DNA of 64,000 nucleotides from Argopecten irradians (taxonomy: Eukaryota > Mollusca > Bivalvia > Pectinida > Pectinidae), in the NCBI RefSeq assembly GCF_041381155.1, contig NC_091142.1, forward strand, positions 40,783,604 through 40,847,603. Reading direction: 5' to 3'. Numbering within the stretch: position 1 is the first letter of the stretch; each line of letters begins with the position of its first letter. Made by a program: the position numbers and the translations under genes. Under the pieces are notes generated by a model. It saw nothing but the letters and a program-made list of their open reading frames with translations, did no database searches and was not told the DNA's origin. Positions 21,707-33,330 of this stretch are shown here, piece after piece.

Positions 21707-24056
21707 TCAAAAATACATCTCGAAGTTAATTGAAGAGATTGCGGCTTATTCTAAAAGCAAAATCTGCTGGTATCGAGCCATCCTTTATGACCGTGCTACG
21801 GAGAATGACGGATGTCCAGCGTCGTCTAAACTGGCCACTCACAAACCCACTGTCAAGGGACATGTAGGGGAGAAGTATGCGAAGGATTGTTATGCTGCTC
21901 AGCAATTTGGTTATGGTGACTCACGAATTAGTAGACGTATTTTCTTTATCTCAGAAGCTTTGTTATCAGTCCATTAGTCAACCTGACATCTCTGGTTTGA
22001 ATATTATTAAAGAAATGTTTTTTTCCAATAAAACGTAGTGACATCTTTTCGCTATAGGCTGAATTACGCGTCTCAGATGGAAAAACTTCGAAGACCAAAA
22101 ATTGATTGGAGACACAGAAGGGTTTGACTCATGATACATGTATATTCAACACTAAATCTAACCTTTTAAATGCAGGTTCACCTTCGCCTACCAAGCGATT
22201 CCGACATATGTCGATCCCTTGGCTTCTTGACTCCCTTTTCTAGGGCCTGGGAGACCTACGCGTTGATTGGCTGAGGTGAGAATGTACAGCAAAATCAGAG
22301 CGCCCGTTACAAATCAACAGCGTGGCTGTCTGAAAACGAAAGTAGCGCTAAAATTAGAGAGAATTATCCGTAATACCTTGATATCCGTCATCGAATACCG
22401 CGTAAAGATCCGAAAACAAAAAACACGAAAAAATGGCGTGCGACATTTGTAGATGTTGCTATTCGGTTTTGGACAAAAAGAACAGAAGGTTTTTTGCAGG
22501 TACCTTTCGAGTATTCAATCAACTTTTAACCGTCATCTTGTTTTAATTTTGTGTTTTGTCGATCGAAAGCCAGAAAGAAACGAGCGTTCTGATTGGTCAG
22601 AATTTACGTCATCGAACAGTAACGGAACTGTAGTGAAAAGTTTTGCCAATAGATGGACATGTTAGGCTATTGATTATGTTTTCGGCATGGATCATTTCAG
22701 TATATTCTTATCTGAAGATTTTCTTGGAAAACCTTTTGTCATCGCCTCTATTGTCACAGATCTAGAGAAATTGATTAGAAAGGAGATTTCCAACATAGCC
22801 AAGGCAATAGATGACAATAGTATCAGCTTATCGCGTTTGAATGATAACCGCTTTGGGAGTACTTTGGTCATCCAGTCATATGAAGGCTATCAACGAGAAA
22901 ATGGCAGTGCTGGAAAACAATATTAGCCTTGTAAGAAACATCACTTATTGGTGGTTGACTATGTTTCGTTATGGCAAGCCGTTTTGATATTTGATACATA
23001 ATAACTTACGTTAAAAAATTATCTACCTGATTAAAGTTTAAAAGATTTAAGCTAAATTAAAAGATTTCAACTTTTTAGTTTTACATTATCACTATTTTAC
23101 TATTAAGTCACAAAAATGTTTTCAGCTAAAAGCTGACAGTGCAAGTTAAAAATATACTTTTGAGATCGAAAAAACATCTTCAAGGTTTTTTTTTCAAAAT
23201 TCGTTTCTGAGACAGCGCCTTGTGTTTCTAAGGACGGGCAGATGCCATTTTGTTTGAACTCTGCTTGGAAACGCGTTTGCATTGACACACGTGCGCTCAG
23301 TCATGTACATATCCACTGTGTGTCACCTACTAAAACATAGACAACCCTCTTACCTGTAAATATGTGTCGGGCATTGTTTTAGCAAGCAACTTGTCAACTC
23401 CTCTAAGCTTTCATTTAGATGTTTCACAAATTGAACTTTCCACACAAATGAATAGAAATCCTAATAATAATCCGTCCACATATCTCCTCGTATACTATCG
23501 TACCCGATGTACTCGACTGGCCACTGCACGGGACCACCTGTCCCGAACAAGTAATGCTTCCATATATAAACTACCGAAGGCACATACGTGGGCATGTGCG
23601 TGTAATATCTAATGTATATTGAAGTGTTTTATTAGCTCGTATTTGACATATTTTGGGATCTAGCTGACAATATTACTTCAATGAAACCTTATCATGTGAG
23701 TGCAGTGTTTATTTTTAGTTTGACAGTGTTATCTTGCTATTAGAATTCCGAGTTTGTTTACGATATAATCAAAATGGATCTCGCACGTAAAAGAAGGTAT
23801 GGATTAATTCATTACTTTTCATTCAACTGCATAGATCTATATATGGTTCGTAGAAACTTTATTTGAGAAAACGTTGACCTCACTGACCATTGTATTCTTA
23901 TGGCATGGCCTCAGGTTACACGTAAATACGTCTTGGGTATTTAGTACAATAGATCTAGAGCCGTTCAGGTGTTAGTTGTTACACCTTGAACAGCGAGCGT
24001 TCGACTGATTGCACGTGTGTGTGGTTCACGCGCTTTATATAGGGGTCGGTGCCTGG
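21707..24056 (+). repeat. Tandem duplication, unit B
   Basis: Second direct copy of 18795-21706, without the palindromic MITE. The junction at 21680-21712 places the CGCTTTATATAGGGG motif of unit A immediately before unit B, which could act as a TATA element for unit B. The ORFs at 21699-21977 and 22687-22926 recur in unit A with frame changes or substitutions and have no recognised domain. Confidence 0.9.
22433..22499 (+). CDS. Possible first coding exon, Cys-rich start (unit B)
   Basis: Identical in sequence to 19523-19589, with the same start context and the same GCAG|GTACCT donor. The spacing to the next shared segment is shorter because the MITE is absent here. Function unknown. Confidence 0.3.
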
Positions 24057-24754
24057 TGTTGTATCCAAGCAGAGTTAAAACAAAATCTCAAATGTACACT
24101 TTTAAACTTGCATTGTCAGCTTTAAGTCTTTCCAGCTTATGTAAATCTGCATGGCCAGTCACTTCCGAGACTCCTAAACCTACTTCAGTTTTTGCCCTTT
24201 GTCATCAGCTGATAATTGTGTTTTGGCTAACATGGCTGCGTCCAGTATCGAGAACAAGTGTTTACCGATTACAGACTGACTGAAATTTGTTACGACGCAT
24301 TGTTTAGAATCTGAGCGCGTGCAGCGATTGCTGGATTCGCTGGAAATGGCTGGATCGCTCGCTGGAAAATCTCTAACCAAAGTGAAATATTATTTGATAA
24401 TGATAAACCCAAACATAACAGAGCATAACTGTGGTAACGCAGTGCTCTGTACCTATCGTCTGCAACCATTTAAGACACCGGAAGTGTTTCCAATGTAAAC
24501 CAAGAATCATCAGGAAAAATACGAAACTACCGTAATATGCCAACTCCGCATACAAACATCATGGCTGCATCCAGTATCGAGAACAAGTGTTTACCGATTA
24601 CCTGACCACTTTTACATGAAATAACTTTGTAAGTAGTACTAATAATAGATGCATGATTTCTGGTTTAAAACATGTGATCTACATAAGATGATCCGTACCG
24701 AAACTATGATAAAACGTGGTGTGTCACAATACGTCAAGGTACACGCCAGAGAAG
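24057..24754. other. Intergenic with a duplicated short segment
   Basis: A ~47-bp stretch starting ATGGCTGC(G/A)TCCAGTATCG occurs at 24231 and again at 24560. In both it opens a very short frame (MAASSIENKCLPIT) that soon meets a stop. Otherwise no feature could be supported. Confidence 0.45.
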
Positions 24755-27445
24755 TAGGCCATGGGCTAGGAGGGTCCCACATGCACCCCCCAAACCTCCA
24801 AACCAATATTTTTCTGAACCCGTGTGACCCACTGATCACAAATCAAAATGTTAACATTGCATAAGTTGAGATAAACTTCCGGTTATGACGTCATCAAGAT
24901 GGGCGCCATCTCGAATTTCAATAAAAATTGAAAAAAGTCATAGCATTAACATTTTTCCACCGAGGTAGACAAATGAGGTATCAAAATGACCACAATAGAA
25001 CAACAAATACACATCAGAACCAAAACATCCAATATATGTAGTGATTTCTACGCAGGAAAGGAAAAAACTTATTTTAAGCTCAAAAATGGTGATTTTTCAG
25101 CAAAGGTGGTGTTCAAGCTAATGTTAAAAATCCAATAGAAACTGCCCACAGCCCAATTTTCTTGAAACTTTGCATATTGAAGGTTCTACTAGTTGTCCCT
25201 TTAAAATGACACTTCTTTATTCTTTTGTGATTTTAAAAAGGCCCAAAGGGCCTGAATTCTTTGTAGTCATTTTCATTAAAACTTCCTGCACAAACATGCC
25301 AAAAAAGGTTAGCCTTTGTTAAATATTCTACATTTTTTATTCATAAATCATTTGAGTAGATCGTATACTTTATATTTAAGTCATTGCTTTTAGATTTTTA
25401 ACGGAAAATTTTGTTTGAAATAATAAATTTTTTTACGAAAAAGTAGCGCTTTTAGCGAAAAACGAAAACGAAACATTGCTCTTTGTCATTTCATTTCACC
25501 CTGTTACTGGTTTTGTCCACAATTTTACCCCCATTTAAAAATACTCCCATGACATTTTCTGTCTATGTGTAAATTAGGTTCAAAATTAAAATCCGGGAAA
25601 ACTGTTTTTGAGTGACTTAAAAATAGAGAGTGCATGTAGCAACGGACCACTTCTTTGTTAGTATACCTAGTTATACATTTCTTGTTTATGATTCCAGAGT
25701 CCGATATACGTGAAAATCAGTGTACAGTAATAATTTTTATTGCTAAATATCATGGTAACACCTTTTAAAATATTGGTTACCATGGTAACAAAACGGAGGC
25801 CTCTGATTGGCTGAAATTTAAATGATGTCAGAATTAAGTGAAAATTGGTATAAAGAGGTTACGAGGTATGCTGAATAACATGGTAACACTTTCAAAAAGA
25901 TGGGTTGCCATGGAAACAAAATGGAGGCCTCTGATTGGTTGAAATTTAGATATTTTCAGATTTAAGTGAAAATTGGTATATATGGGTTATGAAATATGCT
26001 GAATAATCTGAATAATAGAAATCCCTTTTTAAAAGATTGTTTGCCATGGAAACAAAATGGAGGTCTCTGATTGGTTGAAATTTATATATTATTAGATATT
26101 AGTGAAAATTGGTACATATGGGTTATGGATTATGCCGAATGAGATAGTAACAGTTTTAAATACATTGTTGCCATTGTTTCGAAATAAGAGCCGTCTGATT
26201 GCTCAAAATGAATATTATAGTCTTTGTGGTGCTGGTATTATTTTTAAATAATACATATTTTATTTGAAAATCAAATGTAACTCTGTTTCCCTCTTTAATC
26301 ATTTTTAATTCAATTTAAGATAGTTTCTATCTACATAAGAGAGATGGATAATCTTAATTTGTATCTTTTGAGTTTAAGATGCTGACGAAAATACATTTCT
26401 TTCCAATAATTATTTGATTTCTGATACGAAAAGAGAAACTATTTGTTTCACCCAAGAGCATATCTAGTTGTTAGGCTTTTTTATACTGTTAGGGAAGATG
26501 CATGAATAGAAATGCAATAATTTTTAAAGTATATATGTTAGTTAACAAACATTTTTATCACTAACTGTTGTTTTATTATGGTGTTTATGATCAATTTTAA
26601 AGTTATGGTCAACTAGGGCAAATATTGATTTTTTTTAGAAAATTCCCCTCGCTACATTTAAGCCTATGAAATGCTATTTTCTCGGTTTTCAATTTTTTTG
26701 AAAAAACATCTGTTATAAGATTATAAATATGGCATGTTTTTAAAATGGTTTAAAAGTGTGGACAAAATCGATAACATGCCAAATATTTCGAGCAAACCCA
26801 ATATCCTCAATTTTTATCCTGACAAAAATTTGAGATTTTTTTGCTTCAAAATCAATTTGTCTTAAAAGCAATTCGTAAATATCATTATAAATGGGAATGA
26901 AATAAAGAATGAAGTATTTTTTATTAACACAAATACTTAAAAGATAAAATTATGTTCAAAATATGGACACAAGGGGTCCCCTTGCCACATACCCAAAGTA
27001 ATTTTATAAAACATCATTTTAGGCCCTTTATGCCTTTTTAAAACATACAAAATAAATAAAAAGCACATAAAAAGTAGTTATGTACCTAGACCTTTAACAC
27101 TGCAAAATTTGAAAAAATCGGCGCGTGGGCGGATTTTGCAACCCCACCTTTTTCATATTTGGCTTGACGCAGCATAAATGTTTTCCAACAGCGAAATATT
27201 ATTTCTAATAAGTTTTTTGACCTCTTATAAATCAGTTTAAACAACAACAACAACAAAAATCAATGTTACCATTGTATAAGTTCCGGCTATGACGTCATTA
27301 AGATGGCCACCATCTCGAATTTCACTAAAAAAATGAAGAATAGTCATACCACTGATATTTTTCAACTAAAGTAGACAAATGAGGTATCAAAATGACCACA
27401 ATAGAACGACAAATACTTATCAGAACCAAATAATCCAATATCTCA
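24755..27445 (+). mobile_element. Diverged element sharing ends with the 58.3-kb palindrome
   Basis: The left end TAGGCCATGGGCTAGGAGGG and the following ~300 bp match 58312-58620. A second matching module, with GACGTCATTAAGATGGCC and GTAGACAAATGAGGTATC, lies at 27120-27445 in the same orientation. The middle (25100-27110) is AT-rich and shares nothing obvious with the 58-kb element. No right inverted end was found, so this looks like a partial or composite copy. Confidence 0.6.
25735..26170. repeat. Diverged ~125-bp tandem repeats
   Basis: About four units each carry ATGGTAAC or ATGGAAAC boxes, GGAGGCCTCTGATTGG and GTGAAAATTGGTA. Divergence increases toward the right end. They lie inside the element at 24755-27445. 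Confidence 0.65.
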
Positions 27446-27711
27446 AGGACATCTGTTACTATTATTGTTGTAAATTAAGTAACAATGCGTTCTAAATTTA
27501 CTGTGATTGTCTTTCAATAAAGCAAACGTACATTTTCAAAACCAACACGCCGTTGGAATTCGACATTGATACTGTCTCGGAATCTATAAATACCAAGATT
27601 TCTACTCATGACGTCCATATTATCTCAGCACAAAGATACTTTATGAAATTGATTGTAAATATTAAATAAAGAAAGAACAGATATCACTGATTGGAATGCA
27701 ACTATTAACTA

Positions 27712-27717
27712 TTTATT
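27712..27717 (-). terminator. Polyadenylation signal of the long Gly-Met gene
   Basis: AATAAA on the minus strand, about 80 bases beyond the stop at 27795, in a 3' UTR closely matching that of the short paralogue. Confidence 0.75.
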
Positions 27718-27794
27718 TTATCCATTTGATTGTATGTAATTCAGATATGCTTCGTTGTAGATGGTCGTCGTTGTATTTTGCAGAGGGAATCCGG

Positions 27795-30451
27795 CTAGTA
27801 TTTGGCACCGCCTGACGGAGAAAGAGTATAAAGTCAATACCAGTCAAATGTACAATTTGCATTGTTATAGGTACTATTGAAATAGATAAACGATTAAAAT
27901 GTAAGATATTTTTAAAGGGAATGACAATGGTGATAAACCATTAACTATGTGATGGTACTGAGGTATAAACTGTTGTTAGGTTTAACTAAATTCTGAGGGA
28001 ACAGAAAGAGGAAAAGCTTTGAAAAATAAACAACATGGTATTATTTGTAAAACGTTCACTACTGTGAGTGATAACATCTTAAGGTGTAGTAATAACTGAA
28101 CCATGTATCCTTCATATATATCGTAATAGTGTTAACAATATAGTTTAACATCACAAGGCACACCACATGTTTGTAGGAATGAAAAGATTTCTTTATAAAA
28201 AATATTAATATTTAATTAATCTACAATAGAAGTGAAATAATCATTATGTAACTTACCCATGCCTCCCATTCCTCCGCCCATGCCTCCGCCCATTCCTCCT
28301 TTTCCTCCCATCATGCCGCCCATACCGCCCATTCCTGGCATACCGCCCATTCCCATACCACCCATTCCTTTTCCGCCCATCATACCTCCCATTCCTGGCA
28401 TACCGCCCATTCCCATACCACCCATTCCTTTACCGCCCATCATACCGCCCATGCCTCCCATTCCTGGCATACCGCCCATTCCCATGCCTCCCATGCCTTT
28501 TCCGCCCATCATACCGCCCATTCCCATGCCTTTTCCGCCCATTCCCATTCCTGGCATACCGCCCATTCCCATGCCTCCCATTCCTTTACCGCCCATCATA
28601 CCGCCCATGCCTCCCATTCCTGGCATACCGCCCATTCCCATGCCTCCCATGCCTTTTCCGCCCATCATACCGCCCATTCCCATGCCTTTTCCGCCCATTC
28701 CCATTCCTGGCATACCGCCCATTCCCATTCCTCCCATGCCTTTTCCGCCCATCATACCGCCCATACCGCCCATACCGCCCATTCCCATGCCTTTACCGCC
28801 CATTCCCATTCCAGGCATACCGCCCATTCCCATTCCCTTTCCGCCCATCATACCGCCCATACCGCCCATTCTTCCCATTCCTGGCATACCGCCCATTCCT
28901 CCCATTCCACCGCCATAAGCGCCTGAAAGTAAGAAGGTTGTTAGAAATATGTGAATTTTGCACTAAATTGACGTTTGTGATATAATCTTATGCAAAACGT
29001 CACAATTTTTTTTATTGTTGTGTCTTACGTTAAAACGAAATGTAAACGATTTGGATATAGGCACATTTAACACAAAAATGTAGTTACTGTATTATAACCA
29101 AATTAATAAAAAAACTCAATAATCAAGAAACCAGCAATTGATTTTCTTGTTGCTTTTCCAATCTGTTCACTTTACAATATACTTACCACGCTTGTAACCT
29201 ACAAAATGGAATAAAACATTATAATTGTGTTGCAAATCATACAAGCAATGTCGTTGGCATGGTTATCGCTGATCTATTTATAGTTGTTTTTACAAGTATC
29301 AATTGCAAAATCTTATGTCCTTTAAAGTTAATTATGTATTCTTTGTTTCTGGCTTTCTGATTGGCCTATTCATTTTTTTCATTCCACGATGTAAAAAAAA
29401 AAAAAATCCGAGAATGGCGCAGAAACCCGACGCTATCGTGACGTCACAATAGACACATTGACGTTGCGTATTGATTTGGAAAAAATAATCCCTTGAAAAA
29501 ATCAGTTGAATCGTACGTGTAAACGCATTTCATTTTATAAAGTATCATGGAAAATTAACTATAGGCATTAAAGTCACTATTTTTTTTAACTTCATCGGGT
29601 TATGAAATGAATTTTGTTTGCAAATTTTTATGAGAATCCGCTACACAATTTGCAAACAAATTTCTTCCATACCCCGATAGAATTAAAAAATAGGGTCTTC
29701 AATGCTTAAGTAAAGGAAAAACAGAAGAAAAAAAAGTGAAAGGTAAACTAATACATTTTTCTCAATCGCCTTGAATTCTTGGACTAAGCCTGAATTGCTT
29801 TGGAGCTCAATCTCCAATATAATATAATGAGAAGCATACTAACGTCCACCCATCATTCTGTTGTTCATTCCTCCTCCGTAACCGTTCATTCCTCCGTATC
29901 CATTCATTCCTCCGTATCCGTTCATTCCTCCGTAACCGTTCATTCCTCCGTATCCGTTCATTCCTCGGTAACCGTAATTTCCAATTCCATATCCTAGTTA
30001 CCATCAACCATACGTTTAAACGACTTTACAATAGTGTACTACGATATTTTAAAATATATTGAATGATCGTCGTATTTAAAAAACAAGTTACATCTGGTAG
30101 TTATACAAACTAAGCCTGGGTTGATTAGTCGAAAACTAGAGTAGTACATTGTGTTGAAATGTGTCTCGTCAAGTCATTATAAGAATTCATTTTGTTGTCT
30201 TAGGATAATTGACTAATTATCTACTTTGTAGTTGTCTCACTGAATTACTGAAACGTATTTCATTTCATTATGTATTTTTGTGACTGTAAACAGGTATTTT
30301 TCTAAGTAATGATATAGATGACAGAGGAGTTTCTGAAGATGTTACGATGAATGAGATGCACATTGGTGTAGTGCATTATATCTATGTACTTACCGGCAGC
30401 GTTGGCACCAACAACTATGACAGAAGCCATGCAAACGAAGAGGAAAGTCAT
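27795..30451 (-). CDS. Long Gly-Met-rich protein with furin-type site
   Basis: Coding segments are 30451-30394, 29993-29844, 29198-29187, 28922-28257 and 27811-27795, which give 300 aa, all joined in phase 1. Exon 2 encodes the signal peptide MTFLFVCMASVIVVGANAA. Exon 3 (150 nt) encodes a Tyr-rich module of GYGGMN repeats with eight tyrosines, ending NNRMMGG. The 12-nt microexon, between TTTTGTAG and GTAAGT, completes GRYKR|GAYGGG, which fits the furin consensus R-X-K/R-R. The large exon encodes MGGMPGMG, MGGKGMGMGG and MMGGKGMGG repeats; the last exon adds GAKY and stop. After cleavage the repeat chain would have Tyr only near each end. A secreted matrix or elastomer role is inferred from composition and from nearby abductin genes. 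Which isoforms exist is unknown; both the microexon and exon 3 are skippable without frame loss. Confidence 0.8.
29187..29198 (-). other. 12-nt microexon encoding part of the RYKR site
   Basis: Minus strand reads CCATTTTGTAG, then GTTACAAGCGTG, then GTAAGTAT. Joined in phase 1 to the flanking exons it gives GGR-YKR-GAYGGG. Skipping it keeps frame but gives GGR-AYGGG, which has no dibasic furin site. The strong consensus on both sides supports a real exon despite its size. Confidence 0.75.
29564..29705. mobile_element. Small hairpin MITE in intron 3 of the long Gly-Met gene
   Basis: GCATTAAAGTCACTATTTTT pairs with AAAAAATAGGGTCTTCAATGC (with mismatches). The inner ATTTTGTTTGCAAAT pairs with ATTTGCAAACAAAT. 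The 142-bp unit sits between the Tyr-rich exon and the microexon. Confidence 0.55.
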
Positions 30452-31749
30452 CTTGAATGTCTACAAAATGGAAAAAACCCAGTATAATACATAAATAGGA
30501 GTTTGGCTGTACAGTGTATATGTACATATCCATGTTAAGATTAAGATTTTATTCCTTTCTGTACTATAGATACATGTATATTTTATCAATATATTGAGGA
30601 GGATTGTTTTATACAGCATGACTACAATAAGTATTGTGTCTGTTTAACGAATGGTAGGTCTAGTATTATAGTGAATGTTGGTTGTTTTGGGATATTGAAC
30701 TCATTTATGAAATCAGTACACCGTAGGGTCAAACATTGATAATCTGTTGTGTTTTGTGAAAAGAACAATATTAGTAACATAATTAATGGAAAAAACCTAC
30801 CACTTCATTGAGTTTAAAATTTCATGGTGTTTTCAGCGACGAATCAAATTCATAATAATAATATACTTTTATATATAAAAATTGTAATCTGAAATTGAAA
30901 TTTTAATGTTAAATGTTTTTATTACATACTACGAATGTAATATTGGTTTAAAAGGAGCTTTGATATTCACATTGACGTTTTTTTTATATTAATTTTGAAT
31001 TACATTGAATTTTACATAAATAAAAAAATATATTCTTATGCCAATGCGTTTATGTTTTGTATCCTTGCAAATAATATAAATTAATGTAAAGTGTCAAGAC
31101 AAAACTATAGCGCGTATTCTCATTATTATCAGTATATAACCACGTCGTATAATGCCAATAATTTTGTTATAAGTCAGCAAATCAGTTTATTTTAGATTAA
31201 AATTAATCTACGCATTACACATGGAGAAAACATGCTTTTATGTTTGTGTTATAGTTGAAACAAGTCAATCTTCTATGCATAGTCCTAAAATCTTGAACTT
31301 CTCGGGATCATTTTATCATCAGCAATTCAGAAGTGGCCTCATTTTTACGTTGATATTAAATAAAAATCAATCATAACGTATATACACTATCTAATTATTG
31401 GTAATTATATGATGTTTTTTTTTATAAACAAAGGCAAATTGTTAATGACATCTACGATGACATTGATATTAGCAAGCAGATACGATTTTTTAAACTGCTA
31501 CACAAGAGCCGGAGCTGTCATTTAGTGGAATGGTTACGCACTAGTTTTCACTGCTATTTAAAAAGATAAGGGGGCATTTAATGACTAGATAAATGTGTCC
31601 AACTCAAATATTAAACCAAGGGCTCGAACTAGAAACCCTTACAAAACCTCAACATATAAACTTCTCAATGATGGGATCGCGTTGATAATATACAGCTTTG
31701 TAAAGTAAGAGCCGATTTAATTTTTTTATATTAAAATGAATCTTTAAAA

Positions 31750-32200
31750 CAAAAATGAAGTCTTACCTTTGTTAGAAGAGCTGAAGGCTGCTGATGGGCT
31801 GTTGGTTGACTGTTAAGGCAGTGTGGCGCGGTTTGGAGAGGAACACCCGACCCTTATATACTTTTTCTACCGAAATCTACACATCATCCACGCCAACCAA
31901 ACCCGTGTTCGAACGAAACAAATACATAGGTCATGAACGTGATCCGTTTGATGAAAAGGTAATAAAAGTTTTAATTAGTCCTAGCACACATTGTATACGA
32001 CATGTACAGATAATAAAGGAAATGTCACGGGGAGGTGTTGACTGTGGGGAAAGGGTGAAGAGACGGTGTAACGGTGTAGGTAGGATGAGGTCATGGGCGG
32101 AGGTTCGGCGGTGAGTGTTCGTACGGTCATTTCAACGTTTTAAAAAATTTAGTTGCTTTTGCAGGAAATAAAGTATTTTTTGCCTTTTTTTCTATTAATT
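31750..32200 (-). promoter_or_regulatory. Promoter and non-coding exon 1 of the long Gly-Met gene
   Basis: TATA box AGTATATAAG at 31852-31862 (minus strand), probable start near 31830, and exon 1 ending AAAG|GTAAGA at 31767. The block is nearly identical to 9601-10045 upstream of the short paralogue, including the AGGTCA-containing words. This is the best-preserved non-coding sequence shared by the two genes. Confidence 0.7.
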
Positions 32201-32476
32201 AATTTTCAATTCTTTTTTTTTGTTATTTTGAACTGTTTAAGGCGTCAAGTACACTAGAAAGCTAGAGTGTGATTCAAGAGAATTAAATTTTAATCTACAC
32301 TATTACGCGAATTCAAGATTCAGAAAGCACAAAACTATACAATATTAAACAATAGAATTTAATGTTAAAGGTGCATACTTTAACCAAAACTGATTAAAAA
32401 AACAACAACTTTTAATCATGATTGATAATTTTGTAGAGTCTCAAAAATATTTTAATACAAAACTATCACTTCCTAA
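32201..32476. other. Spacer, no gene seen
   Basis: AT-rich sequence between the promoter block and the SINE; nothing supportable. Confidence 0.4.
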
Positions 32477-32690
32477 GGGGGCTGCGGTGGCCGTGTGGTT
32501 AAGATGTCTTGAAATATCACCACAAGCCTTCCACTTCAGGTCGTGAGTTCGAACACCATGTGGGGCAGTTGCCAGGTACTGACCGCTGGTCATGGTTTTT
32601 CTGCAGGTACTCCAGCTTTCCTCCACCAACAAACCTGGCACGTCCTTACATGACTCCGGCTGTTAAACGTTAAACTAATAAACCTTAACA
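32477..32690 (+). mobile_element. tRNA-derived SINE
   Basis: The head GGCTGCGGTGGCCGTGTGG followed by TTAAGATGTC carries a Ser/Leu-tRNA-like A box, and GTGAGTTCGAACACC a B box. The body has the CTGCAGGTACTCC and GCTTTCCTCCACC motifs and the tail GTTAAACGTTAAAC...AATAAACC. This layout matches the V-SINE/MetaSINE type widespread in bivalves. The exact family cannot be fixed by eye. Confidence 0.8.
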
Positions 32691-33291
32691 CTCGTACACA
32701 ATTTTACATATATAAAAAATCAAATGTTAATTTCTCTAACGTGGGTCTATATGCTATCTAAATTCAAATACTACCTTGAACCCTCATTAGTAAGTAGACA
32801 TATAATTACAGAAAATCTTTGTATTTGTTTGATGTTGTAACTTCATTGTAGGCCATAAATATAGATATTCTGACGTTTAGTTGTTATAAATAAATTGTTT
32901 AATTTTTGTTTCGAAAACGTAGCGAGCCTTTAACCTATAGGACATGTATAACCAGTATTGTCGTTACACGTCACGCAATGATATACAAGCTTGTTTATGA
33001 CCAAGTGTTATTTGTTAACATGTTATACACGTGTTATACACGTTCCTGTTGGTGACAAGCAAGCTAATACAGAGATGAAAGTAACATTAACGTTTTGCTC
33101 ATTCATACATTTTAGCATAATCAGCAGAAACACCTCCTGAAGGATGGCCAAGTCTGGCGAGGTATGTAAATCTAAAACGCACGTACAAGAGCAGGCTGAT
33201 TGTAATGTGTCAGAAAATTATACGTGTTTCTCAAGAAATATAACTTACGTATTTTGTACATACTGTATCAACATATTTTGATTCTTTGATT
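32691..33291. other. Spacer with a weak + strand exon candidate
   Basis: AT-rich. The only point of note is AAGGATGGCC at 33141, opening the six-codon frame MAKSGE that runs straight into GAG|GTATGT (donor at 33162). No matching downstream exon was found, so this is a weak candidate for a short first exon. Confidence 0.25.
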
Positions 33292-33330
33292 AAAGATGTT
33301 CCACCGCCGACAGAGCATAAACGATACCTA
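33292..33330. mobile_element. Isolated end of MITE family M1
   Basis: TTAAAGATGTTCCACCGCCG and the next bases match the inverted end of the MITEs at 6366, 40879 and 57841. The sequence then changes into the tandem array at 33330, and no opposite end is present. Confidence 0.6.

Noticed and set aside
32477-32550. A tRNA gene
   Set aside because: A and B boxes are present but the sequence cannot close an acceptor stem and continues into a SINE body.
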